Below, piece by piece: positions 1 through 8,264 of a stretch of DNA of 64,000 nucleotides. A program made the translations under genes and the position numbers. Under the pieces are notes generated by a model. The model saw only the letters and a list, made by a program, of their open reading frames with translations. It had not been told where the DNA came from and searched no databases. This stretch comes from JAZDGX01 sp964482205 (GTDB taxonomy: Bacteria > Eisenbacteria > RBG-16-71-46 > CAIMUX01 > WJJG01). Within the stretch, counting starts at the first letter, position 1; each line of letters starts with the position of its first letter. The stretch covers positions 186,001 to 250,000 of the forward strand of contig CAYZWI010000003.1 in NCBI GenBank assembly GCA_964482205.1, written 5' to 3'.

Positions 1-780
1 CTGCCGATGCTGTTCTCCGGCGCGGTGCTCACCTTCTATTCCTTCGTCGGCTTCGAGGACATGATCAATGTGTCCGAGGAAGTGCGCGATCCCGAACGCA
101 CGATGCCTTGGGGCCTGGTCGTCGCGGTGGCGATTGCCACGCTCCTCTATCTCGCCGTCAGCATCACGGCCGTCTCAGTGGTCGAAGCCTCGCGACTGGC
201 CGACAAGAACCTGGGCGCGCCGCTCGTGCAGATCACGCGCCGGGCGGCTCCCTGGCTGAGCCCCTGGGTCTTCAGCGCGATCACGCTCTTCGCCGTCGCG
301 AACACGGCGCTGCTGAACTATGTCATGGGATCGCGACTCGCGTACGGCATGGCGCGCCAGGGGCTCCTGCCGCGCGCGCTGGGCACGGTGCATCGGCAGC
401 GGCGCACCCCGCATGTGGCGATCGCGACCCTGCTCTTCGTCGCCCTCGCGCTCGCCTTCACCGGCAACATCGCGACCCTGGCGCGCGCGACCGCGCTGCT
501 CTTGCTGACGGTCTTTCTGGTCATCAATCTCGCGCTGCTCGTTCTCCAGCGTCGTCGCGGAGAACCGAAAGGGCACTTCGAAGTGCCCGCGGTCGTGCCG
601 CTCGGCGGCATGCTCGTCTGCGCGGTGATGATCGCGCACGCGAAGCGCGGGGAGCTGCTCGTGACGGGCATTCTCCTGGCCGTCATCTTCGCCTTGTACT
701 TGCTCCTCCGGCCCAAGCGCTTGGCCGAAGAGGCGCCGGACGAAGAAGGGCGAGGGGACGAGCCGGACGCTCTGGTATAA
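1..780 (+). CDS. APC-superfamily amino acid permease, 3' part
   Basis: This is the C-terminal part of an inner-membrane amino acid/cation permease of the APC superfamily. The frame is open from the first base, so the true start lies before the window. The stretch FYSFVGFED followed by NVSEEVRDPERTMP matches the conserved helix-6 region of APC transporters (F-x-GFE, then an EE and a P). About six or seven further hydrophobic segments follow, and the tail is charged (EEAPDEEGRGDE). The substrate cannot be read from this part. The gene ends about 120 bases before the next gene on the same strand, with no clear terminator. Family assignment is firm; specificity is unknown. Confidence 0.85.
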   Translation: MPMLFSGAVLTFYSFVGFEDMINVSEEVRDPERTMPWGLVVAVAIATLLYLAVSITAVSVVEASRLADKNLGAPLVQITRRAAPWLSPWVFSAITLFAVANTALLNYVMGSRLAYGMARQGLLPRALGTVHRQRRTPHVAIATLLFVALALAFTGNIATLARATALLLLTVFLVINLALLVLQRRRGEPKGHFEVPAVVPLGGMLVCAVMIAHAKRGELLVTGILLAVIFALYLLLRPKRLAEEAPDEEGRGDEPDALV

Positions 781-903
781 TCGAGCCACGCAGCCCACGG
801 GTCGACGCAAGGCCGGCGGACAGAATCCGGGATGCGACCAACGGGCGCCACGAGAGTGAGACGAATGCGCACTCGAACGCACGGCGATCATGAGAATTTG
901 GAT

Positions 904-2175
904 ATGAGCGCATCTCCTTCGAACACGGTCCGGCTTGTGGGTCTCGCTTTCTGGATGACGATTGCGCTCGTTCTTCTCTTGCATGCCGCCGCGCCGTGCG
1001 CCTGGGCCTATGCGATCGGCCATACCTCCGCCACGTACACCGATCCGGCGCGTGCCAATCGCTCGATCCCGAGCGAGATCTACTACCCGGCCGACATCGC
1101 GGGCGAGGATGTCCCCGTTGCGCTTCCTCCTGAGGGAGGCTTCCCCGTCGTCGCCTTCGGCCACGGCTTCTTCATGGGCTGGGATTCGTACGCCTACATC
1201 TGGCAGGCGCTCGCTCCCGCCGGCTATGTCGTCGTCCTTCCGCGCACCGAAGGGAGTCTCTTACCCAGCCATGAAGCCTTCGGTCTCGACCTCGCCTTCC
1301 TGATCCGGCGCATGCGCATCGAGGGAGCGACGCCCGGTTCGCGTTTCTACGGCGCGATCTCCGAGCGCGCCGCCGTCGCGGGGCATTCGATGGGCGGAGG
1401 AGCGAGCATGCTCGCCGCGGCGGCCGAGCCGAGCGCCGACGCCATCTTCCATCTCGCCGCCGCCGAGACGAATCCCTCTGCGATCGAAGTGGCCGGCTCC
1501 ATTCTCGCGCCCGCGCTGCTCTTCTCCGGGTCTCACGATTGCGTGACTCCGCCTGCGCAGCATCAACAACCGATGTACGCGGCGCTCGCCTGCGACTGCA
1601 AGACCTGGGTGACGATCACCGGCGCGAGCCACTGTCAATTCGCGGAGTCGAATTTCTACTGCAATCTCGGTGAAGGGGGCTGCCAGGACCCTTCGATTTC
1701 GCGAGCGCAACAGCACGCCTTCGTGACGCAGCTCGTCCTCCCCTGGCTGGACGGCATCCTGAAGAGCGATCCGCAAGGCTGGACGACCTTCCAGGACCTG
1801 CTCGCGTCGCTGAGCGGCATCACGCACGAACAGAGCTGCGCAGCGACGATGGTTCAGGAGCGGGACGAGCCATCGGGTCCGACTCCCTTCCCCACGGCAG
1901 GGATTCTTCTATCGGATCCCACTCCCAACCCTTCGCGCGAGGAAGTTCGCTTGCGCTTTTCGATTCCCGCTCCCGGCCGCGCTCGCATGGACATTCACGA
2001 TGTGACGGGTCGATGCATTCGGACGCTCGTCTGCGACGCGGAGTCCGCCGGGTGGCAGCAGGTCACTTGGGATGGGCGGGATGATCGCGGAACGCGCGCC
2101 CGAAGCGGAGTCTACTGGTGCAGGCTGTGGGCGCACGGCGAGCAGGCGGCCGTCATGATCCTGCGGGCGCGTTGA
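904..2175 (+). CDS. Secreted alpha/beta hydrolase with C-terminal FlgD-like domain
   Basis: A 423-residue exported hydrolase of the chlorophyllase/PET-hydrolase-like (dienelactone hydrolase) group. It has an N-terminal signal peptide (hydrophobic LAFWMTIALVLLLHAAA). The oxyanion region is FGHGFFMGWDSY, the nucleophile elbow is GHSMGGG, the acid lies in SGSHDCVTP, and the catalytic His is in GASHCQF. Extra Cys pairs (CDCK, YCNLGEGGC) fit an oxidising location. The last 85 residues form a FlgD/T9SS-type Ig domain: NPSREEVRLRFSIP, then VTGRCIRTLV, then WDGRDDRGTRARSGVYWCRL. Such domains act as C-terminal anchoring or sorting modules in FCB bacteria. I chose the ATG at 904 because it directly precedes the signal peptide; the ribosome site is weak. 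The substrate is unknown. Confidence 0.85.
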   Translation: MSASPSNTVRLVGLAFWMTIALVLLLHAAAPCAWAYAIGHTSATYTDPARANRSIPSEIYYPADIAGEDVPVALPPEGGFPVVAFGHGFFMGWDSYAYIWQALAPAGYVVVLPRTEGSLLPSHEAFGLDLAFLIRRMRIEGATPGSRFYGAISERAAVAGHSMGGGASMLAAAAEPSADAIFHLAAAETNPSAIEVAGSILAPALLFSGSHDCVTPPAQHQQPMYAALACDCKTWVTITGASHCQFAESNFYCNLGEGGCQDPSISRAQQHAFVTQLVLPWLDGILKSDPQGWTTFQDLLASLSGITHEQSCAATMVQERDEPSGPTPFPTAGILLSDPTPNPSREEVRLRFSIPAPGRARMDIHDVTGRCIRTLVCDAESAGWQQVTWDGRDDRGTRARSGVYWCRLWAHGEQAAVMILRAR

Positions 2176-2298
2176 AAGCGCGGCTCGCCGGCACGACGAT
2201 GCCCTCCTTGGTCCTGGACCAGAGATCGCACAACCATGCCCTTCTCTCGAAACCGCTCGCCGCATGGCGGGCAGCATGCGTGACCCACGGATAGGATC

Positions 2299-3150
2299 AT
2301 GACGAAGTTCAAGGCCTCGAAAGCGGGTGTGCTACTGGAGCTCCTGCAGGCGCGTCTGCCCCAAGCCTCGAAGACCACGCTGCGCGACATGGTCCGGCAT
2401 GGGCGGGTCTCGATCGACGGCGTTGCCGCCGCGCGTGCCGATGCGCGCGTGCTCGCGGGGCAGACGATCGAGATCGCGAGCGAGAAGGCGCCATTGCGCA
2501 TCCGGCCGCCGGGGCGATTGCTCTTCGCCGATGAGCATCTGCTCGCGATCGAGAAACCGGCCGGGGCGCTCTCGATCGCCCGCCGGCCCGATGACGAGAC
2601 CTTCTATCGCAGCGTGCAAAGCCATGTCCGCGAGACGTCGGGCGGGCGCGCGCGCGCCTACATCGTGCACCGGCTCGATCGCGAGACTTCCGGCATCATG
2701 GTCTTCGCCTTGAGCCCTGAGATCCAGGAGGCGCTGCAGCGCAACTGGCGCGCGGTTCGCAAGCGCTACTGGGCGCTGGTCGAGGGACGGCCGCCCAGCG
2801 ACGAGGGCACGATCCAGAGCTGGCTGCACGAGAACCAGGCGCACAAGATGTATTCGGGCCTTCCGGGAGCCGGCGCCAAACGGGCGGTCACCCACTATCG
2901 CCTGCGGCGCGAACATCGCTCGTACGCGCTGCTCGAAATCGAAATCGAGACGGGCAGGAAGAACCAGATTCGCGCGCATCTCTCCGAGCTCGGCTGCCCC
3001 ATCGTTGGAGATCGCAAGTACGGCGCGCGCACGAATCCCATCGGGCGGCTTGGCCTGCACGCCTATCTGCTCGCCTTCACGCATCCGGTGACGAAGGAGG
3101 ACGTGCGCTTGTCGCTGCCCTTGCCGGGCGCGTTCCGCCTGCGAGGATGA
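2299..3150 (+). CDS. RluA-family pseudouridine synthase with S4 domain
   Basis: Predicted cytoplasmic rRNA/tRNA pseudouridine synthase of 283 residues. An S4 RNA-binding domain occupies about residues 10-75 (LQARLPQASKTTLRDMVRHGRVSIDG). The catalytic domain carries the family motif HRLDRETSG with the catalytic Asp at about residue 131. It ends with the conserved TGRKNQIRAHL and GDRKYG blocks. Length and domain order are normal for RluA/RluC/RluD proteins; the target uridine cannot be told. It stands alone between the hydrolase and the helicase. The ATG at 2299 starts the homologous region, but the ribosome site before it (ATAGGATC) is weak. Confidence 0.9.
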   Translation: MTKFKASKAGVLLELLQARLPQASKTTLRDMVRHGRVSIDGVAAARADARVLAGQTIEIASEKAPLRIRPPGRLLFADEHLLAIEKPAGALSIARRPDDETFYRSVQSHVRETSGGRARAYIVHRLDRETSGIMVFALSPEIQEALQRNWRAVRKRYWALVEGRPPSDEGTIQSWLHENQAHKMYSGLPGAGAKRAVTHYRLRREHRSYALLEIEIETGRKNQIRAHLSELGCPIVGDRKYGARTNPIGRLGLHAYLLAFTHPVTKEDVRLSLPLPGAFRLRG

Positions 3151-3415
3151 CACTTGCGCGCGATCGCTCCGCGCCCGTCGGAGCTCGCCCATCGGGGCCG
3201 GCAAAAATCGTGCTGGCATTTCCCGCCCGGATGGTCGATAGTCCAGGGAAAGACAGAGGTAGCCGTGAACGACAGAGCCGATCGGTGACCCGCATTCAGG
3301 AGCCATCCCCTCTGCGACCAGCACTTCCAGGTCTTCCTGTAATCATTCCATGCGGAACCGGACGGGACGCCTTCGGGTGTGAAGAACGATTCCAGCGACC
3401 ACCGAAAGAGGATTC

Positions 3416-4954
3416 ATGACATTTCAGGAAACGGGGCTTCGTGAGGAGCTCATCCGCGCTCTCGAAGAGAACGAACATCATCAACCTACTCCCATTCAGG
3501 CTCAAGGCATTCCGCCCGCGCTCGCGGGCCGGGATTTGATCTGCTGCGCGCAGACGGGGACCGGCAAGACGGCGGCGTTCGCGCTGCCCATTCTGCATCT
3601 CCTGTCGCAAAGCGAGCGCGCTCCCATCCGCGCGCTCATCCTCGTCCCCACCCGTGAGCTCGCGCTGCAGGTGGGAAAGAGCCTCGAGCTGTACGGGACC
3701 TATCTCGAAATCCAGACGGCGACCGTGTACGGCGGCGTGCCGATCGAGCCGCAGGAACGCCGGCTCCGCCAGGGGGTCGACATTCTCGTCGCCACTCCCG
3801 GGCGGTTGAAGGACCATGTCTGGCGCGGCAATCTCGATTTCCGTCACACTCGCTTCCTCGTCCTCGATGAAGCCGACCGCATGCTCGACATGGGATTCAT
3901 CAAGGCCGTGCGCGAGCTGATCGAGCTGCTGCCGGAAGAGCGCCAGTCGATGCTCTTCTCCGCCACCGTCGACGAGGAGATCCGCCGCTTCGCCAAGGGC
4001 ATCCTGCGCGATCCTCTGCGCATCGAAGTCGCGCCCCCGTCGAGCACGCTCGAGGAAGTGGATCAGTTCCTCGTGCAGGCGACCCGGCGCGAGAAGCGCT
4101 CCGTCCTGGAGAGTCTGATTCGCAGCGAAGGCATGGAGCGCGCGATCATCTTCTCGCGCACGAAGTCGGGGGCCTCGCGTCTCGCCATGGAGCTTCGCGA
4201 ACACGGACACAAGGCCTCTGCCATCCACAGCGACCGCAGCCAGGCCGAACGCGTCCGCGCGCTCGAGGGATTTCGCGAGGGGCGCATTCAAATCCTCGTC
4301 GCCACCGACATCGCCGCGCGGGGCATCGATGTGCAAGATGTCTCGCATGTGGTCAATTTCGATCTTCCTCACACGCCGAAGGACTATGTACACCGGATCG
4401 GCCGCACGGCCCGCGCGGGACGGCGGGGACGGGCGATCTCGATCGTCACGCCCGACGATTCCGCCGGCGTCGCCTCGATCGAGCGCCTGATCCATCGGCG
4501 GCTGCAATGGCTGGACGAACCCGGGCGGATGCCGTCGAGCCGTGATGCGGATGCGAGCCAGGCGAGTGGTTTGCATGCTTCTCGCCGCCGGGCCTCGCCT
4601 GCTTCGTCTGCCTCCCGCCACCCGGCTCCGGTCGCGCGCGACCTGCCTTCGCGGGCGGAAGGGTTCTCGCGCGCACGGCGGCAGTCGAATCCCGATCGCA
4701 GGCAAGATCACGGGGGTGCCCGTCCGCCTGCTCGCGCTCGAGGGCGCGAGAACGCCCGGTCGCATGGCCGCGCCCGCGAACATGCCGTCTCCGCGGCCTC
4801 GCACAGAAAGAGCGCGAAGAATCGGAGTCCCCGCACGGACGATCGCTCCATCGCCGTGATGTCCGGGGATGAGAGGGAGAGAAGGCGCGGGGGACTTCTG
4901 CGGCTGGTGCGCAAACTCACCGGAAGCAAGGCGCATTCCACTCCCGCCACATGA
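3416..4954 (+). CDS. rhlE: DEAD-box RNA helicase, RhlE type
   Basis: ATP-dependent RNA helicase of 512 residues, acting in RNA remodelling, ribosome assembly or decay. All core motifs are visible: a Q motif (HQPTPIQAQGIP), Walker A AQTGTGKT, PTRELAL, TPGRLKD, DEAD within LVLDEADRMLDMGF, SAT, then ATDIAARGIDV and HRIGRTARAG in domain 2. The last 140 residues or so are a disordered Arg/Ser-rich tail, typical of RhlE and likely to bind RNA. A GAGG ribosome site precedes the ATG at 3416. An 8-base inverted repeat begins at the stop codon (see the repeat entry). Confidence 0.92.
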   Translation: MTFQETGLREELIRALEENEHHQPTPIQAQGIPPALAGRDLICCAQTGTGKTAAFALPILHLLSQSERAPIRALILVPTRELALQVGKSLELYGTYLEIQTATVYGGVPIEPQERRLRQGVDILVATPGRLKDHVWRGNLDFRHTRFLVLDEADRMLDMGFIKAVRELIELLPEERQSMLFSATVDEEIRRFAKGILRDPLRIEVAPPSSTLEEVDQFLVQATRREKRSVLESLIRSEGMERAIIFSRTKSGASRLAMELREHGHKASAIHSDRSQAERVRALEGFREGRIQILVATDIAARGIDVQDVSHVVNFDLPHTPKDYVHRIGRTARAGRRGRAISIVTPDDSAGVASIERLIHRRLQWLDEPGRMPSSRDADASQASGLHASRRRASPASSASRHPAPVARDLPSRAEGFSRARRQSNPDRRQDHGGARPPARARGRENARSHGRAREHAVSAASHRKSAKNRSPRTDDRSIAVMSGDERERRRGGLLRLVRKLTGSKAHSTPAT

Positions 4955-4995
4955 CCCTGCTGCGCTCCTGCTGAAGTTTCGGAGTGTAGGGTCAT
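4951..4995. repeat. 8-bp inverted repeat after the helicase gene
   Basis: ATGACCCT at 4951-4958 is repeated inverted as AGGGTCAT at 4988-4995, with 29 bases between. The left arm overlaps the helicase stop codon. No T-run follows, so it is not a typical intrinsic terminator. It could be a weak hairpin, a protein-binding site or chance. Confidence 0.35.
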
Positions 4996-5167
4996 ACCAT
5001 TTCCGCTGGTGGCATCCTGAATTCTGGAGAGCGCCCGCTCCGGCTCTGCCGGATGCTCGATCGAACCACCAAGGCTCGTCCGAACAGCCTTTCGCGCGCG
5101 AAAGGATGCAACCCGAGGAACAGGCCCGGCTTGCTAGCCGCGCAAAGACCCACTAGCCTGCGCTCCC

Positions 5168-6097
5168 ATGAACGAGCAGCGACAGGAACAGGCTCCGGTC
5201 GTCGCGAGCGCTCTCACCAAACGTTTCGGCCCGCTCACCGCCGTGGATGGGATCGACTTTCGCGTGGCGGCCGGAGAGTGCGTGGGGTTCCTTGGTCCGA
5301 ACGGAGCCGGCAAGACGACGACCGTTAACATGATCACCTGCGTGTCTCCGCCGACCTCGGGCCGCGCGCTCGTGTTCGGCCGGGATGTCACGCTCGAGCC
5401 TCGCCGGATCAAGGCCTGCATCGGCGTGTGCCCTCAAGAGAACAACCTCGACCCCGATTTCAATGTGCGCCAGAACCTGCTCGTCTATGCTCGCTACTTC
5501 GGGCTGGGCGGGCGGGCACTCGTGCGGCGCGTGGACGAGTTGCTCGACTTCGCGCAGCTCACCGAGAAGGCCGGCTCTTCCGTGGACGATCTGTCGGGAG
5601 GCATGAAGCGCCGCTTGATCCTCGCTCGCGCGCTGCTGAACGAGCCGCGCATGCTCGTCCTCGATGAGCCCACCACCGGGCTCGATCCCCAAGGGCGCCA
5701 CGCGATCTGGACGCGCGCGCGCCAGTTGCGCGCCGCGGGCACGACCTTGCTGCTGACGACACACTACATGGAAGAGGCCACCCAGCTCTGCACCCGCGTG
5801 ATCCTCATGGATCGCGGCCGGATCGTGCTGGAAGGCGAGCCCGAGCAGTTGATCGCGCAGGAGATCGGACAGGAAGTGGTCGAACTGTGGGACCTTCAGC
5901 CCGGTGTCGAGGATCTCATCCGGCAGGAAGAGTGGCCGTGCGAGAAGAGCGAGGAGCGGCTCTATCTGCACGATCGCGTGGGCGGGCGGATCGCGGAGGC
6001 GATCGGCGCGCGCTTTCCCGGCCAGCAACGCCTGATCCGGCGCGCGTCTCTCGAAGATGTCTTCCTGCATCGCACGGGCCGCATGCTGAGGGATTGA
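5168..6097 (+). CDS. ABC exporter ATP-binding protein, DrrA/NodI-like
   Basis: ATPase subunit (309 residues) of an ABC-2 type exporter. Walker A is GPNGAGKTTT, the signature is LSGGMKRRL, Walker B is MLVLDEPTTGLDP, and the switch His is in TTHYMEEA. The C-terminal 80 residues form the small accessory domain usual in DrrA/NodI proteins and end in RRASLEDVFLHRTGR, also typical. It is followed after 34 bases by its membrane partner, so the two form an operon that ends at a strong terminator at 7001-7037. The exported substrate (lipid, drug or glycan) cannot be told. Confidence 0.92.
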   Translation: MNEQRQEQAPVVASALTKRFGPLTAVDGIDFRVAAGECVGFLGPNGAGKTTTVNMITCVSPPTSGRALVFGRDVTLEPRRIKACIGVCPQENNLDPDFNVRQNLLVYARYFGLGGRALVRRVDELLDFAQLTEKAGSSVDDLSGGMKRRLILARALLNEPRMLVLDEPTTGLDPQGRHAIWTRARQLRAAGTTLLLTTHYMEEATQLCTRVILMDRGRIVLEGEPEQLIAQEIGQEVVELWDLQPGVEDLIRQEEWPCEKSEERLYLHDRVGGRIAEAIGARFPGQQRLIRRASLEDVFLHRTGRMLRD

Positions 6098-6131
6098 GCG
6101 CGCGGGCGAGGAACTCCGGCGGAGGCAGGCG

Positions 6132-6926
6132 ATGAAAACGAGCGCCATCTTCGGCAATGTCTCGCGCCGCGCGTGGCATGTGTGGCGCCGCGACTACGAT
6201 GTCTACATCACCACCTGGCGCACCAACTTCCTGCCTCCCATCCTCGAACCCGTGCTCTACATCGTGGCCTTCGGCCTGGGAATGGGAACGCTCATCGGCG
6301 CGGTGGCCTACCAGGGTCGCTCGCTGCCCTACTTGCGCTTCATGATCCCGGGCGTGATCTCCGTCTCCATCATGTTCTGGGCCTACTTCGAGACGACCTA
6401 CGCCTCCTTCGTGCGCATGTACTACCAGAAGACCTTTCAGGCGATCCTCGCGACTCCGCTCCTCATTGAAGATGTGATCGCGGGCGAATGGCTGTGGGGA
6501 GCGACGAAGTCGGTCATGGCCGCCGCGATCATGCTCGCCATGACGGGCATCTTCGGCATGATCGCCTGGCCCGCGGGCCTGCTCGTGCTGCCTCTCGCCG
6601 TCATCGGCGGGCTCTTCTTCTCGGCGGCGGGGCTCATCACGACGGCGCTCGTTCCGCGCATCGACTCCTTCAACATCCCGAGCTTCCTGCTCATCTTTCC
6701 GATGTTTCTCTTCAGCGGGACCTTCTTCCCCATCGATGTGCTGCCCGCCTGGGCCAAGCACGTCGCGCTCGCCCTCCCGCTCACGCACATTTCCTACCTC
6801 GTGCGCGGCGCATGCCTGGCGCAACCGCCTCCTCATCTCGCCGCCAGCCTCCTCTATCTGCTTGCCGGGACGCTGGTCGCTTCAGCGCTCGCCATCGTGC
6901 TCATGAGGCGAAGAATCGTGCGCTAA
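6132..6926 (+). CDS. ABC-2 type membrane permease, NodJ-like
   Basis: Inner-membrane subunit of 264 residues with about six transmembrane helices, partner of the ATPase directly upstream. The protein reads as an ABC-2 permease: an amphipathic N-terminus (RRAWHVWRRDYDVYITTW), helices at about residues 35-55, 67-87, 118-140, 146-168, 178-198 and 232-255, and the conserved FPMFLFSGTFFPIDVLPAW loop before the last part. A good ribosome site (GGCGGAGG) precedes the ATG. Length is normal for NodJ/DrrB. Confidence 0.9.
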   Translation: MKTSAIFGNVSRRAWHVWRRDYDVYITTWRTNFLPPILEPVLYIVAFGLGMGTLIGAVAYQGRSLPYLRFMIPGVISVSIMFWAYFETTYASFVRMYYQKTFQAILATPLLIEDVIAGEWLWGATKSVMAAAIMLAMTGIFGMIAWPAGLLVLPLAVIGGLFFSAAGLITTALVPRIDSFNIPSFLLIFPMFLFSGTFFPIDVLPAWAKHVALALPLTHISYLVRGACLAQPPPHLAASLLYLLAGTLVASALAIVLMRRRIVR

Positions 6927-7000
6927 ATCGGAGCCGCTTCTCCGGAACCCGCCTTGCAGAAGCGGTTATGAACATCGATCGGAGCCGGGTTGCCGCAGGC

Positions 7001-7037
7001 CGGTCGATCGGGTACCCTGTCGACCCGGATTTTTTTC
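7001..7037 (+). terminator. Intrinsic terminator of the ABC exporter operon
   Basis: CCGGTCGA at 7001-7008 pairs with TCGACCCGG at 7021-7029 (one bulged C). The loop contains the palindrome GGGTACCC. A run of seven T follows at 7031-7037. It lies 75 bases after the permease stop and before the cyclophilin gene, so it separates the two transcription units. Confidence 0.8.
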
Positions 7038-7128
7038 GAGCGGAAGCGTCCAGCTCTGGGACCGCTCGCCATGCGCGAGGACGAGCTTGGATGTTGTGCG
7101 TTTGTCACGAACCAAGGGAGGCATGCGA

Positions 7129-7830
7129 ATGAAGTCCGTGTTGATCGGCGTTCTCGCCCTGGCCCTGAGCGGTATGGCGATGGCGCAAACCCCCACCAGA
7201 GATCCGGGCGCGGCCGCGAAGGCGCCCGCCGTCAAGGAGAAGAGCGTGCAGGACAAAGCCATCGACCAGATCGACGCCATGATCGCCAAGACGGCCGTGA
7301 ACAAGAGCCAGACGAACTGGCGCACGACGCTGCCGAAGCCCGAGCAGGCGACCTTCGATCCGGCGCACACCTACTACTGGAACATTCAGACGAACAAAGG
7401 CCCGATCGTCATCAAGTTCATGCCCGGCGTGGCACCCATGCATGTCACGAGCACGATCTATCTCACCCGGCTCGGCTTCTACGACGGCCTGATCTTCCAT
7501 CGCGTCATCAAGGGATTCATGGCGCAGGGCGGCTGTCCGCTCGGACGCGGCAACGGAAGCCCGGGCTATCAGTACGCGGGCGAGTTCGATCCCAAGGTCA
7601 AGCACAGCAAGCCCGGAATGCTCTCGATGGCCAATGCGGGGCCGGGCACGGACGGTAGCCAGTTCTTCATCACCTTCGTTCCCACTCCCCATCTCGACGG
7701 CAAGCACACGATCTTCGGCGAAGTCGTCGAAGGCATGGACACGCTGAAGAAGCTGGAGGCGGCGGGTTCGCAGACCGGCGCGACGGCCGAGAAGCTCGTC
7801 ATGGAGAAGGTCACGGTCGAAGTGAAGTGA
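7129..7830 (+). CDS. Exported cyclophilin-type peptidyl-prolyl isomerase
   Basis: Predicted periplasmic or outer-membrane-associated PPIase of 233 residues that helps fold exported proteins. It has a signal peptide (MKSVLIGVLALALSGMAMA, cleavage after AMA). A linker rich in Lys and Ala follows, then a complete cyclophilin domain with FHRVIKGFMAQGG, GSQFFIT, PHLDGKHTIFGEV. The start at 7129 fits best: AAGGGAGG sits 7 bases upstream, whereas the in-frame ATG at 7123 is too close to it. The gene stands alone between two terminators and is therefore monocistronic. Confidence 0.92.
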   Translation: MKSVLIGVLALALSGMAMAQTPTRDPGAAAKAPAVKEKSVQDKAIDQIDAMIAKTAVNKSQTNWRTTLPKPEQATFDPAHTYYWNIQTNKGPIVIKFMPGVAPMHVTSTIYLTRLGFYDGLIFHRVIKGFMAQGGCPLGRGNGSPGYQYAGEFDPKVKHSKPGMLSMANAGPGTDGSQFFITFVPTPHLDGKHTIFGEVVEGMDTLKKLEAAGSQTGATAEKLVMEKVTVEVK

Positions 7831-7880
7831 TCGGAAGCGCGATCTGAAGCGCCGATCATCGGCGCGAGAGAGACGGAATG

Positions 7881-7920
7881 AGCGGGCGGTTGGAACAGCC
7901 AACCCCCGCTCTTCGTTTTT
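7881..7920 (+). terminator. Intrinsic terminator of the cyclophilin gene
   Basis: AGCGGG-C-GGTTGG at 7881-7893 pairs with CCAACCCCCGCT at 7899-7910 (12 pairs, one bulged C, loop AACAG). It is followed by CTTCGTTTTT ending at 7920. It is 50 bases after the PPIase stop codon. Confidence 0.87.
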
Positions 7921-8264
7921 GGCGGAAAGATCAGTGCGAAGACGGGCACTTCGCTTCACGCCGCGCGGACGCCGGCCCGCCCAAGCGTTCCGCCTCGCGC
8001 TCACCCGCAGAGCCGCCAGACCTACAGTGCTCGGACCGGCCGTTATATCTTCGGCGACTACGCGCGGATCGGCATTCCGCTTACTCTTGCCCTAGGGCTG
8101 TCGGCTTGACATGGTTGATTCGGGTGTTCTCGTTGATCCCGGTATTCTTGGGTGATATGAGCCGGGCATCCATAGCCGACCGCTCGAGGGTCGCCGAAAA
8201 CTCGACAGGTCCGGATGTGCGGGCGTTCCGAACGCTTCCGCAAGTCAAAAACCTGGAGGTTGAG

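Noticed and set aside
3196..3230. GCCGGC...GCTGGC hairpin after the pseudouridine synthase gene as a terminator
   Set aside because: Six pairs with one wobble and only three T after it.
8106..8134. TTGACA at 8106-8111 as a -35 box for the retropepsin gene
   Set aside because: At 16-18 bases downstream there is no TATAAT-like box.
7878..8264. Upstream start of the retropepsin gene at 7878
   Set aside because: The 5' part would run through the terminator hairpin of the cyclophilin gene, and the signal peptide starts only at 8265, with its own GGAGG site.
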